Under the pieces are notes generated by a model. That model saw only the letters and a list, made by a program, of their open reading frames with translations, searched no databases and had not been told where the DNA came from. A stretch of DNA of 64,000 nucleotides from Valencia hispanica (lineage: Eukaryota; Chordata; Actinopteri; Cyprinodontiformes; Valenciidae). Of this stretch, positions 1 to 10,963 are shown in pieces (positions within the stretch are counted from its first letter, which is position 1; every line of letters starts with the position of its first letter). The position numbers and the translations under genes were made by a program. The stretch lies in NCBI GenBank assembly GCA_963556495.2, contig OY747716.1, forward strand, positions 16,001,540 through 16,065,539, written 5' to 3'.

Positions 1-454
1 AGGGGTCGCGTTAACCATTCCAAAACATGCATGTTAGATTATTTTGCCTGCCTTAATTGAACCTAGGTTTGAGTGTTTGCATGCAAGGTAATTTGTAATG
101 TGAATTATCCCTTCAATTAATAAACACTGGAAGATAATAAACTGCAGTCTGTTTTTCCACCTATCTTTGTGTTTTCCTTACTTTGAAGCGTAACGTATTT
201 TTGCTTGTTTGTTTATTTCCTTTCCTTCTAATCCTGTTGCCTTGTTGCTGAAGATGTGCTGTTCCAAAACTACTCCAAGAGAGGATCACCAATTCACGCA
301 GGAGGTGATGTAAGAACCCAGAACATTTAAAGCTCCAGACCTCACTTGCGCCAGTTGAGGCCAGTGTTCATTATTCAACAACAAATCCAGGAAAACAATC
401 TTGATGAATCCGTAACACTTTTGGGAAAATATTTTGCTGACTTATGAAGAAAAA

Positions 455-910
455 AAGCACACTTCGGTTATGCAGCAGAATGATGATGATATAAAGCACA
501 ACAGCAAGTCCACCTATTGAAAAGCTTGAAAGAAAAACCCCACTGCTTTGGATGTGGGCTAGTCAAAGTCGAGTCTTAAATGCAAGTAAGATACTGTGGT
601 CTGATTTTCAAGTAGGCTTTAACACACATGAAAACCCTCCAGGTAAAACAGTTCTCAAAATTCCTCCACAGCAATGTGTGAGACTTATTACTAATAATCT
701 CCAAAGCGTGGTAATATTTATTGCCACCAAAAGAGGTGCAGCTAGTTATTAGGTGTAGAGGGTCGATTACGTTTTCAAATAGGGCCATGTTGGATTGCAA
801 AGCTTTATCCTATTTGAAAACAGAGTTCTTTTGTATTTACTCAGCTACTCTTTGTCTAAAATGAAAATGTTGTTGTTGATTTAAAACTGTTTCTCTCAAG
901 TATGTTATTA
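455..910 (+). mobile_element. Tc1 transposon remnant, family C, 3' half
   Basis: Decayed 3' half of a Tc1/mariner transposase gene and its right end. Around 471-560 the translation resembles the Tc1 stretch with the second catalytic aspartate. Near 552-590 it reads WASQSRVLN, matching the family motif W-P-S-Q-S-P-D-L-N that precedes the catalytic glutamate. At 655-760 there is the C-terminal pattern (I-P-P-Q-Q-C, later A-S-Y-stop) and then the AT-rich 3' end. Stops and small indels prevent any product. The same family recurs at 17060-17351. The left half is absent or unrecognisable. Confidence 0.75.
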
Positions 911-2374
911 TTTTTTTTCCATCTAAATTTTTAAACGTGATGAAAATATACGCATGAACCACATCACTCCTTAAATCGTTGGTAAGATCATGATATAAAT
1001 AAGAGCAGTTTAAGCAGAGCAGAAGGAAAAAAAAGCTGACGCATGCAGACGGATGGAAGCCGACTCCTCTCTGACATGGTTTAAACGAACAAAGACATGA
1101 ATCTAATGTGATTTGTTGCTGTTGGACAGGAACAGAATTATGTGGCAGCTGTTTGTGATTTTACTGCAACCGTTCTACCTTACACATATTTGAGATATTT
1201 TTGAGCGCTTGAAGGAGGAGATGCAGCTACACGACCAGGGAAAGCTTCGGGGAAAGGGGATCACACGGATCAACCGTTTCAGCCAGGTGTTTTCATTGTG
1301 AACTAGCTTTGTAATTAGACTGTTAACACATTTAACTTTTTTGTGTGTCTTTTTTCACAGTAAATTCCATATCAAAAGCAGGTATAATGATTATCAAATC
1401 AGTAATAAAACTCACTTCCCCACCATTCAATTGCTCTTTTTTTTTCAATCGTGAGCTTAAATGTGGAAAAACGACATAGTCTGGCTGTGCTCTCATGATT
1501 CTGAACCAATTTCTCCCCCCCTCAGTTCTTTTGACGAAATATGTAATAAACTATTATGTTCGTTGTTAGAAGATGTGACAAAGTTCTCACTTTGATATTC
1601 AGGCGAGACATCAAAGATCCCCGGCGCGCTGGAGCCAAATGTATGTGAGGAACAAACGAACGTGGCTCTTAGTCAGAGAAACGCACAGGAGCGACCCCAC
1701 TGGAGCCTGATAATGTTCCCTCTTTGGGGACAATCCATTGTGTACACAGCGAGATCAAGAGGCAAATGACTGATGCTATTCCCATATCCGATTGGCCCCT
1801 GCCTGGCTTTGGAACGTGATGCGAGTAATCACAGGTTCTCTTTGAAACACGTCATTTGAAATTTTGAAGCATCTCGCCGCACGTTCTTCATTTCAACAGG
1901 CTTATGTGTGTGCCTCTGTCTGTGAGGCGGTTTTCTATCCAGTCAAATAAGTTGAGCTTTAACGTATGAACAGACAAGCCGAGCAGGAACGACAAAGGAA
2001 AGTGCTTAAAGAAAAAAAAAAGTAGTTGTCAAGTCATAATCACTACTTCTGTATATTTAACTGGGATTTTATTTGACAACGACGCAAAGTAGTGTGTAAG
2101 TGTGAATGTTGTGTCGGTCAAATATCTGATCTTCATTTGCCGTCAGCCCTCAGGAGTGAACACATTCTGGAACCACCTGTCTCCGCAGTTACAGCCGCAA
2201 AGTCTGTTGGTTTATGTCTCTTAACAGCTTTCCACGTCTACAGACTGAACATTTCTCCCGTTCTCTTTTGCATAACAACTCAAGCTCAGTCAGACTGAAT
2301 GGTGAGTGTCTCCGAACATCGCTTTTCAAATACTTCAACTTGAACTTGTGTGAAGAATTCCGTAAACCATGTAG
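911..2374. other. Unassigned stretch, no gene seen
   Basis: AT-rich DNA with short A and T runs and no convincing ORF or repeat. The part at about 1600-1860 is less AT-rich and looks single-copy. It contains an inverted pair of SOX-like half-sites, ACAATCCATTGT, at 1730-1741. Short ORFs at 2092-2298 and 2214-2516 have no recognisable domain, and the latter runs into the hAT element. Confidence 0.5.
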
Positions 2375-2382
2375 GATATGTC
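2375..2382. repeat. Left 8-bp target-site duplication of hAT element
   Basis: GATATGTC lies directly before the CAGGGGT terminus and is repeated exactly at 4094-4101. An 8-bp duplication is the hallmark of hAT transposition. Confidence 0.9.
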
Positions 2383-4093
2383 CAGGGGTCGACTGGGACA
2401 AAAATTCAGCCCTGGCATTTTGTGTCCAGACCAGCCCACTACATTATCAGCCGACACTACACAAAAGTCCACAAATCTCGCAGCATCTCCTCTCATGCAT
2501 TCTACAGTACAAATGAGAATCATATTCCTTGGTAGCAGTTAACAAATAAAGCACAAAACTGTGAACTCAAGGACTAAAACTGACAGCTATGGCAATCAAT
2601 CACTCAGTATTTATTCATTATAGTCTCAACAGAACAAATCAAGTATGAATTCACAAAACATTATAAGACACATGATATACTCAAATCAGAGACGTCTCAG
2701 TAGTAGCCAAAAAGTGAAGTGGAGGCAGGGAGAGAACAAGCCCCCAAAAAAGAAAAATGTCCAAAAATGGTATGCCTGTTTAAATTAATCACCAATCACT
2801 TCGATTCGAGGGTCATTTGTACTTCAGATTGCATTGAATTATCTAATGCAAATCTTTAATTGTGCTTTTCTCAAAATTAGTTTTTTTCCAACATTCAAAA
2901 CGAATAATCTTGAAATCAGTTATACCTATATACACCAAACCTTCCACCATTGTTCTATGCTATGAGCTGAAAAAAATTACAGAGCGATTTGTCAATACAT
3001 CGTTCTAAAAAATATATATCTGCTATTTTGTGTAAAAAAAACAGGCCGAAAATGAGTTTTTTGGAGCTACTTACACTGTTTTTTGATTTATGAAGTAATG
3101 AAATGAAATAAACCTATTTCCCTCTGTAAAAAGTTTTTGAAGTTTTTTCTAATCATATAACATATATGAATAATTCAATCTGTCTCACCAATTTTGAGAT
3201 ACGTTTAAAAATATGTGCAAATTAGCACATTTTAAACCAGATTACACCTCATTTGCATATCTAAACAAAATTTATATAAAAATTTCTAATACAAAAGATG
3301 TTTGTTTTAATACTAGGATTAAGTTTCTCAAGTTTCATCAAGGTATCTTGAAGGTAACTTTTTTCCCTATTCACCTGTAGTGTCTCCCTTTTAATGTTTA
3401 CTGTTGCTATGGCAACCAGAGACCGCTGCCGTTAGTAGCTGTCACAATTTGGCATTTTTAACAAAATCAACTGCAACTACCAACAGTCAGCCCTTCATCT
3501 CTGGGCTGATATGTTTTAACAAGTATTCAGTTATTCAGGTCACATCGCAGTCAATGTAAAACCGTTTTATACTTTATTTTGGGCTTGTCTCAAAATGTAG
3601 CCGAGGCAACCCCACGCTAACGTTACGCACCATGGATGTCTCCACTTGCTCCTCGTGCAGCAGCATCTGCTGCTGGGGTGGCGACCCCGGCACTAAATAG
3701 GTCTGTCAACCATAAACATTTAGCAGCTTCCACCTCCAGAGATTTCACCTTTTTGAGCCATACTTTTTCAGCGCCATTTTCAACTCAGCAGCATCCCGTC
3801 CCACCACTCCAGCCCATGTCATGAGGTCCCGCCCACCCTGGTCTGTGTTGTGATTGACAGCACTGTCATGGCTCTCATAGGCTGTCAGCCCATGTTTGAG
3901 TGACGATGAGAAACATAGACCAATAATATGGGTCGATTCTGGCTACACACTGCTAGCCCTCTGTAGCCAATTCGCCGGCCCAATTGGAGGGAATTTAGAG
4001 AGAGAGAGAGAGAAAAAACAGCGACCGGCCCCACATTGGGTCAACTGTCCACCGGGATGATGGCCAGTATGCCAGATGGCCAGTCCACCCCTG
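2383..4093. mobile_element. Non-autonomous hAT DNA transposon (1711 bp)
   Basis: The element starts CAGGGGTCGACTGG and ends CCAGTCCACCCCTG, an imperfect terminal inverted repeat of the hAT type with one mismatch in 14. It is flanked on both sides by GATATGTC, so the boundaries are firm. No transposase is encoded: the interior (AT-rich at 2550-3400, GC-richer at 3600-4060) has only short ORFs, for example at 3636-3824. A GA-rich run sits at 3998-4016. It is probably a deletion derivative mobilised in trans. The perfect duplication suggests a moderately recent insertion. The autonomous relative cannot be named from this copy. Confidence 0.88.
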
Positions 4094-4101
4094 GATATGT
4101 C
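4094..4101. repeat. Right 8-bp target-site duplication of hAT element
   Basis: GATATGTC, identical to 2375-2382. Confidence 0.9.
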
Positions 4102-5360
4102 TTTCAAGTCCAAATTAGTTGTCACTTTGTGTTGGAATACAACATTAAATCCCAAGGAAATACATAGCTATAAAAAGCTCTTGGAGTATACTTTTTTTTG
4201 GGTACTGTATGTAAAAAAGGACTTGACTATTTCAGCTACGGCAAGCTACTATGGAATAAATGTGGAGAAGACAGGAGGTTGAAGAGAATTCCTTCTCCTG
4301 CATGAGATGTTGACCACATCTCCACCTTTGCACCAAGGCGTTATTTTCTTCCTTAAAGCTCATTATGATGTTAAAAGTGCCCAGTAACATAGGCTTGTCA
4401 TGACTGGTGGAACAGGAATGTAGATTTGAACCGTTCAGCTTCATTAAAGCGGCTTCTGGAAACACAATTAGAAATGCAAGCAGTCCTCGGCCCTGGCTCA
4501 TTGGAATTCCTGCCGCATAGACCCGGCCAGGCTCGGTTTGCAATCCGGCAAAGGCACACAGCAGACAGACGAGCTGTCAGAATCGTTATCGCCTTGATTT
4601 ATCTCGTTAATTTGCTAGATGGGAGCGCAGGTATTTGCCCTGTGGAAAACTAAACACACTCACAGGGTTTCTCAGAGCGTCCCCTCCCCTACCCCCCACC
4701 CCCCACGTCTGATTTGCAGAGCACCGAACTAGGCAGCCTGGGCGCGCACATAGCCTGCGGTCATATCACACCCAACAGCCTGGCTGGAGTCAATATGACC
4801 GCAGGCGGAAAAATAGTGCTTGGAGCTATGGTCACCATCAGTCTGAGGCCTGGAATGGGCGCTCATTCGATATGAGTGGGCCTCACCGCTCTGCACACAC
4901 ACACACACGCACGCACACACACGCAAGCACACATATCAAAACTAGCCTTCAATCAACGCCCGTCACCTCCGCCCCTTCCTATAACAACTCTGTGGCTCCA
5001 ACCCGGCCTCTAGTGTTTGTTGCAAGCTGTACATGATCTCTTTTTAATAGTTTTATGAAGGGAAATGCTGAAGTATGCGTGTGGGGCCACGACGTTTCAA
5101 CAACTAAATTTGATTTGACAGCTGCTTCTCTTTTTTCCTCCCTCTCTGTTGTCTAGAAGGTGAAAAGGGGTTGGAGAAGAGGTGGAGATCAGCAGTTGTT
5201 ATTTGCTTGGCTGCCCCTCAGCTTCCAAATGCACCCTTCATTGAGACTCTCGTGTTTTCAGTCTTTAATCAGATTATAAAAGTTTAGTTGTGGGGATTTG
5301 GAAAGGAAGGATGAGAAGAGGTGCTGAGGGAAGTCCGATTGCAGGGTACAAACACACCTA
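4102..5360. other. Unassigned, probably single-copy DNA
   Basis: No transposon hallmark and no convincing exon. Balanced-composition DNA at about 4390-4660 contains homeodomain-like ATTA cores and reads like unique non-coding sequence. An imperfect CA-rich microsatellite lies at 4895-4930. The ORFs here (4232-4543 minus, 4426-4653 plus, 4729-4932 minus) overlap one another and show no domain. Confidence 0.45.
4895..4930. repeat. Imperfect (CA)n microsatellite
   Basis: CACACA tracts broken by ACGC units. Confidence 0.85.
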
Positions 5361-5484
5361 CAGCGCTTTGCAAAACTACTAAAGCCCCTTAAACTTTTGA
5401 AACATTTCATTATTTTATAGCTACAAACATTAGTTTAACAGGTATTTTATTGAAAGAAACTGAGGTGAAAGGCAAACAATAAAT

Positions 5485-5604
5485 CCAGCCATCAATCCAT
5501 TGGGGAGAACATGCAAACTCAATGCAGAAAGACCCTAGGCTGGGATTAGAACCCAGTACCAAGGCAACAGTGCAACCAACTGCGCCACTGTTCAGCCTCA
5601 ATGG
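5485..5604 (+). repeat. Dispersed repeat fragment (class unresolved)
   Basis: Matches the 3' part of the repeat at 34335-34701: shared blocks include GGGATT-GAACCCAG, CAAGGCAACAGTGC and AACTGCGCCACTG. ATAAAT occurs at both edges (5479-5484, 5605-5610) and may be its target duplication. I recognise it as an abundant fish repeat but cannot assign a class. Confidence 0.65.
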
Positions 5605-5609
5605 ATAAA

Positions 5610-7040
5610 TACAGGTCCTTCTCAAAAAATTAGCATATTGTGATAAAGTTCATTATTTTCCATAATGTAATGATACAAATTTAACTTTCATATATTTTAG
5701 ATTCATTGCACACCAACTGAAATATTTCAGGTCTTTTATTGTTTTAAAACTGATGATTTTGGCATACAGCTCATGAAAACCCAAAATTCCTATCTCAAAA
5801 AATTAGCATATTTCATCCGACCAATAAAAGAAAAGTGTTTTTATTACAAAAAAAGTCAACCTTCAAATAATTATGTTCAGTTATGCACTCAATACTTGGT
5901 TGGGAATCCTTTTGCAGAAATGACTGCTTCAATGCGGCGTGGCATGGAGGCAATCAGCCTGTGGCTCTGCTGAGGTGTTATGGAGGCCCAGGATGATTCG
6001 ATAGCGGCCTTAAGCTCATCCAGAGTGTTGGGTCTTGCGTCTCTCAACTTCCTCTTCACAATATCCCACAGATTCTCTATGGGGTTCAGGTCAGGAGAGT
6101 TGGCAGGCCAATTGAGCACAGTAATACCATGGTCAGTAAAGCATTTACCAGTGGTTTTGGCACTGTGAGCAGGTGCCAGGTCGTGCTGAAAAATGAAATC
6201 TTCATCTCCATAAAGCTTTTCAGCAGATGGAAGCATGAAGTGCTCCAAAATATCCTGATAGCTACCTGCATTGACCCTGCCCTTGATAAAACACAGTGGA
6301 CCAACACCAGCAGCTGACATGGCACCCCAGACCATCACTGACTGTGGGTACTTGACGCTGGACTTCAGGCATTTTGGCATTTCCTTCTCCCCAGTCTTCC
6401 TCCAGACTCTGGCACCTTGATTTCCGAATGACATGCAAAATTTGCTTTCATCCGAAAAAAAGTACTTTGGACCACTGAGCAACAGTCCAGGGCTGCTTCT
6501 CTGTAGCCCAGGTCAGGCGCTTCTGCCGCTGTTTCTGGTTCAAAAGTGGCTTGACCTGGGTAATGCGGCACCTTTAGCCCATTTCCTGCACACGCCTGTG
6601 CACGGTGGCTCTGGATGTTTCTTCCAGACTCAGTCCACTGCTTCTGCAGGTCCCCCAAGGTCTGGAATCGATCCTTCTCCACAGGAGTCAGGTCGGCAGT
6701 CTTACCCATGATTGCGGTTTTGAGTAATGAACCAGGCTTGGAGTTTTTTAAATCCTCAGGAATCTTTTGCAGGTGTTTAGAGTTAATTAGTTGATTCAGA
6801 TGATTAGGTTAATAGCTCGTTTAGAGAACCTTTTCATGATATGCTAATTTTTTGAGATAGGAATTTTGGGTTTTCATGAGCTGTATGCCAAAATCATCAA
6901 TTTTAAAACAATAAAAGACCTGAAATATTTCAGTTGGTGTGCAATGAATCTAAAATATATGAAAGTTAAATTTTTATCATTACATTATGGAAAAGAATGA
7001 ACTTTATCACAATATGCTAATTTTTTGAGAAGGACCTGTA
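5610..7040 (-). mobile_element. Family A Tc1 transposon with ~205-bp inverted repeats
   Basis: A complete element (5612-7038) flanked by TA dinucleotides (5610-5611, 7039-7040). Both ends carry CAGGTCCTTCTCAAAAAATT, and the inverted repeats run about 205 bp (5612-5816 and 6835-7038). By eye I count only three mismatches between the arms. The transposase is read on the minus strand and is defective. The element is inserted in an older family B Tc1. Its 1.43-kb length is below the roughly 1.6 kb usual for such elements, consistent with an internal deletion. Confidence 0.92.
5889..6709 (-). pseudogene. Tc1/mariner DD34E transposase, internally deleted
   Basis: The N-terminus begins MGKTADLTPVEKDRF, the usual start of this family, but then joins directly to QTLGDLQKQWTESG. 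Most of the paired-type helix-turn-helix DNA-binding region is missing. The frame then shifts; the ORF continues out of frame to 6365. The catalytic domain is well preserved from 6482 down to 5889. Visible are FSDESKF (first Asp, just inside the second frame), QHDLAPAH (second Asp) and SPDLNPIENLWD (Glu), then MPRRIEAV near the C-terminus. With a broken DNA-binding domain no active enzyme is expected. The family cuts and pastes DNA at TA sites in the nucleus. Confidence 0.9.
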
Positions 7041-7529
7041 ATTTCCAAAATTTGTTAACAAATAATCTGAAAAGTGTGGTGTGCACTTGTATTCAACTCC
7101 CTTTACTCATCTTCTGCTAAATAAAATCCATTGCAAACAATTGTCTTCAGAACTCACATAATCTGTAAACAGACTTAACCTGTGCATAATTTAATCACAG
7201 CATAATTTAAACTGTTCTGGGAAGGCCTCAGGGGATGGCTAGAGAACCTTAGTGAATAAAAAAGTTGCATGAAATAAGGTTTAAAGCAGATTTAAGGTAT
7301 GGTCACCTATTAACATCTTATAAATCTTTCCTCACTTAATCATCTGTTAATGGAGAAACTTTGTCTCTATTTCAAACCAACCAAAACACGAGCGTCCACC
7401 TTTACCAAGGGCAAGGGCTTTAGCAACCTATACAGATGAAATTGAAATTTTTGCCTACAATCCTTCAAAAATAACATTTATATAAAGCTGGTAAATGTAC
7501 ATGATCCCTTGGATGTTTAAAAAAATACT

Positions 7530-7569
7530 TATGGCTAAACTATATATTTATATATATAGTTTAGCCATA
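7530..7569. repeat. Perfect 17-bp-arm hairpin
   Basis: Arm TATGGCTAAACTATATA (7530-7546) and its exact reverse complement (7553-7569) surround a 6-bp loop. It could be a remnant of an AT-rich element end or a cruciform-prone site. It lies just left of the 7577 repeat. Confidence 0.85.
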
Positions 7570-7576
7570 TATATAT

Positions 7577-8330
7577 TAGGGCTGTTTAATCTAATTAATC
7601 ACAGGGTGGCTGTAAATTAATCATGATTAATTAACATTCCTGAATATGACCGAAAAAGTAACATTTTTGGTGTAAATAAAGGACGAAACCTGAAGCTGTT
7701 GCTCTTTTTTTTAAGGAAATACAGGAGAGATGCATGGAGCTTTTGTTTTGAATACCAGAATCACATTTACACGTGGAGCTTTTTGCCTATTAATCTTTTA
7801 GCCAGTTGCTAAGGCAAACAAACTGGTTAACATTTTCTGAATGTAAAGCTGACAGTTTCTTATTCAATTTTGGACAACCCTGAGCATCCTCTTCATGGGA
7901 CTATCCTACAACAACGGTGTCTTTGGTCAGAGGCTTCTTCAGTTTTGCTGCGACACAGACTGCTACAGGAGATAATTCCTGCCTACAGCCAACAGGATCT
8001 ACAAAAGCTCCTTGAAAAATTAAATAATATGAGCTACAACAACACTTAATTTCTCTCTGGGATGAATTGATTCTTTTTTAATTGAAATTTTCTGACTAAT
8101 AGAGGGATTATTTATTAATCAACACCGAACCTTTCCCACGGTTATTATTTGCAGTTATCAAACAGTTGTCATGCTGTTTACGTGACAAGCGAGCACTGAA
8201 AGCAGCGTGGGTTTAATTGTGGGGTAAACAGGGCAGGTAATTCTGTGCATGCGTTAATTGCGTTAAAAAAATTAATGGCATTAATTCCACAAATTAATTG
8301 ACCCGCATCAATGCATTAATTTTGACAAAT
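7577..8330. mobile_element. Possible AT-rich non-autonomous DNA element
   Basis: Starts TAGGGCTGTTTAATCTAATT and ends in a zone rich in TTAAT and GTTAA blocks (8250-8325), resembling fish repeats whose ends are built of ATTAATCGATTAAT-type words. The right terminus is not identifiable and I see no target duplication. It sits inside the family B Tc1. The adjoining 8331-8640 is unassigned. Confidence 0.35.
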
Positions 8331-9270
8331 ATTGTTTCATTTTTTATCTTTTAGGTTTTAGAACAAGGACGAACAGTAGATCTTTCCAAAAAGAGAATGA
8401 ATACATTTTTATGATTAGCTCAATCCACAGTTTTTGCAACGAATGAGGCAGAAGCACATAGTTTGTGGCATACTGACACAAACACTGCTTTTTAAAAATA
8501 TAATACGATTCTGTGTTACAAATTCTATGGAGAAACTGCATTAAAAAAGTCATATTATTTTGCCTTTTAAAACATTTCTCAGAGCATTTTTGACAAATAA
8601 TATTGAAAGCCACTGGTAGGAACTAAACAGCCACATCTGACTCCAGAGCAGACGATTTTAGACCACTAATGTAAAGTAACAGGCTTGGCAAAGAGTTAGT
8701 TCATCCGAGATGTGTCTAAAAGGCCCATAGTAGCTCTGGAGGAGCTGGATGCTTACCAATACTCCACAACTCTGGATTGACGAGTGGCAAGAAGAAACCC
8801 ATTGTTGAAAGTCGTCTGAAGTCATGTTTTGGACAATGACGGTGCCCTGACCAGCTTAACCCGCAATTAAACATTTTAGGATAAAAATATTAATCACGTT
8901 TGCATGTATACATGCAAAATGCGACATGTGGCTGAAAAGTAACAATGCACATCACCTTGAACACATTATCTCCATGGTGAGAAACGATAGTGGCAGTTTC
9001 ATGCTGTAGGGATGTTTTCTTTTTTTTTTTTTTTGCATTTTGTTCAGCAGGACCAGCTTGCTGATCAGATGGAATGATGGATGCTGCTAAATACAGGTTC
9101 TACAAAGTATTGACTTTAAAAGTATTGATGTTGAAAACACAAGTCATTGTCCTTCCATTTTACAATCATGCATTTCGTTGTGTTAGTCTGTCACATAAAA
9201 TGTCACTGAAGTTCTTGTTATACAAGTAAAAAAAGATAACAAATCACGGGGTATGAATGTTGAATCCTGT

Positions 9271-9604
9271 GGTCACTTGGAATGATCACAAAGCACTTAA
9301 GGCATTTGTGAAATAATAGTAAATTGCCCAACATGACAGGAAATGTTCTTGAGTCCACAACCCGTACGTGGTGTTGAATTATTGACCTCTACGAGCCATT
9401 ATTTTGAAAGGGTCATCCGCAGGGTCAGTCAGAATCACAGCCTAGATCACATATCTGGCAGCATTGTTGTTATTCATTTGTTAACGGAATATTTATGACT
9501 AAACCACACATTCCAGGCAAAGCTGCACAAACGCTCCCCTCGTTGAGCCATGCACAGACATCTCAAAGAGAATATGCAAACAGAAACAGCTTTATAGACG
9601 TGTG

Positions 9605-9642
<38 letters not shown>

Positions 9643-10599
9643 AGAGTTCTGTCAAACGTCTGTTTATCATCTCACTTCCCAGAGGCACAAACCTCTTGAC
9701 AGAGGCTACATCTACTTCTCCTGCAGAGCGATGTCTTTAAAACAAGAGCGTTTTGCATGCCTCTTGAGTTAAAAGGTGGGAACAATGTCAGTCTCACAGT
9801 CTTAGAGGACAAATTATTGTCAAAGAAACTTGTCTTTTCTAAAGGGTGTGTGTGTGTGTTTCTGCCAAACAAATCCTTAGATATTACAGCAGAATTAGAG
9901 TCGAGGTTTAAACAGATGATATCTAGTTCAGACTGTAAAGTGGGCGGACCACAACAATTAAATAAATGACAAAGATGACCCACTGAAGTCCCAATTAGCT
10001 AAGAAAAAGAAATCTGTAGCCTGACTACAACTGGCCCACAACACCAGACAACTCATTCCCAGCCATTGTGGATTATCCTCAAGATGGATAAGAACAAAGT
10101 AGACCCACCCTCAACACTAAAACCCTTGTATGGAACCTCCCCGGGCGGAGCAAAGAGAACGGTCAATGCACACAACTTCAGAGTCCAATGAAAATATCAG
10201 ATGCAGGAGAACACCCCTTGCCTTCACCTTACCTACATTCAAAGGCGAAGAAAGATAAAAACTGAAAACCAATGAGGCACCCAATTTAGTTTTAAGGGTA
10301 GGTCTCAACTTGGTGTTCAAATTGCACATTGCATGGTAGACCCATTTTTTTAGCCTGTTACCTGGGTTCCTTTCTCCACTGTTGCCCTGATCCCTGATCA
10401 TTGCCATTTTGGAACACTTAGCTGTTTAATTTCAACCATCTAGCTGGTAATTTGAGGGAAAATTGAAAAGTTTGAAGGTAAACCACCTTTGCTTCATTAT
10501 AATGTTTTCTTCCAGAATCACATGCGTTGTCCTTTTCTAGGAAGCAGCAGGACATTTCAGTCCTGCTTCTAGTTGTTACATTTTGTTCTTGGTCAGGAC
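9271..10599. other. Unassigned stretch with a TG microsatellite
   Basis: No gene or element recognised. The ORFs at 9495-9740 and 9672-9983 owe part of their length to the TG tracts. 10117-10407 and 10418-10633 (minus) have no domain I can recognise. Confidence 0.5.
9607..9639. repeat. (TG)n microsatellite
   Basis: Uninterrupted TG dinucleotides, about 16 units. A second short TG tract lies at 9846-9859. Confidence 0.95.
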
Positions 10600-10963
10600 T
10601 AGTGCTGTGTTGAAAAAAGATCAAAAAAATCAATTCTTATAAAAATTCCTAAAAATCGATTTAATTGTTTAACATTGTTTGTCGTCTTTACAGCTAGAAT
10701 TGAAGGGAAAAGTCCAGATGGGCATTTTAGGTCTTAGGTCTGAAAGGGTTAATACAGTTTCCCCCGGTGAACTGTAACCCCACTCGGTCTTGCGTCATTG
10801 GATTACAGGCAAATGTAACGGTTCAAAAAGCCCAGTTTTTATTAGCACTGACCCATATCAACATCGAATTGGAACAGTTTGGATCGGATTGTGATAATCA
10901 ATTCTAACTCTTGAGAATCGGAATCGAATCGATTCTTGAAATTTGAATCGATACTCAGCTCTA
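10600..10963. mobile_element. Small hAT-like MITE (364 bp)
   Basis: Ends TAGTGCTGTGT and (reverse complement) TAGAGCTGAGT form a degenerate hAT-type inverted repeat. The flanking octamers GTCAGGAC (10592-10599) and GTTAGAAC (10964-10971) agree at 6 of 8 positions, as expected of an aged 8-bp duplication. The right arm is rich in AATCGATT words. No coding capacity. Confidence 0.65.

Larger units (their letters stand above)
5361..9270 (+). mobile_element. Tc1 transposon, family B, expanded by nested insertions
   Basis: The left end reads TACAGCGCTTTGCAAAA at 5359. The element resumes at 7041 with the inner left repeat and leader (7041-7290), again near 7380 in the transposase N-terminal region, and from about 8650 to 9270 with the C-terminal half and right inverted repeat. 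A fragment at 8715-8800 matches the family's arrangement (GTAGCTCTGGAGGAGCTG, then a GTGGCAAGAAGAA block), and 8950-9030 matches the region before the second catalytic aspartate. It is interrupted by a dispersed repeat (5485-5604), a family A Tc1 (5612-7038) and about 1 kb of AT-rich DNA (7577 to about 8640). Many stops and indels remain; no protein is possible. At least seven further fragments of this family lie in the window. Confidence 0.75.
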
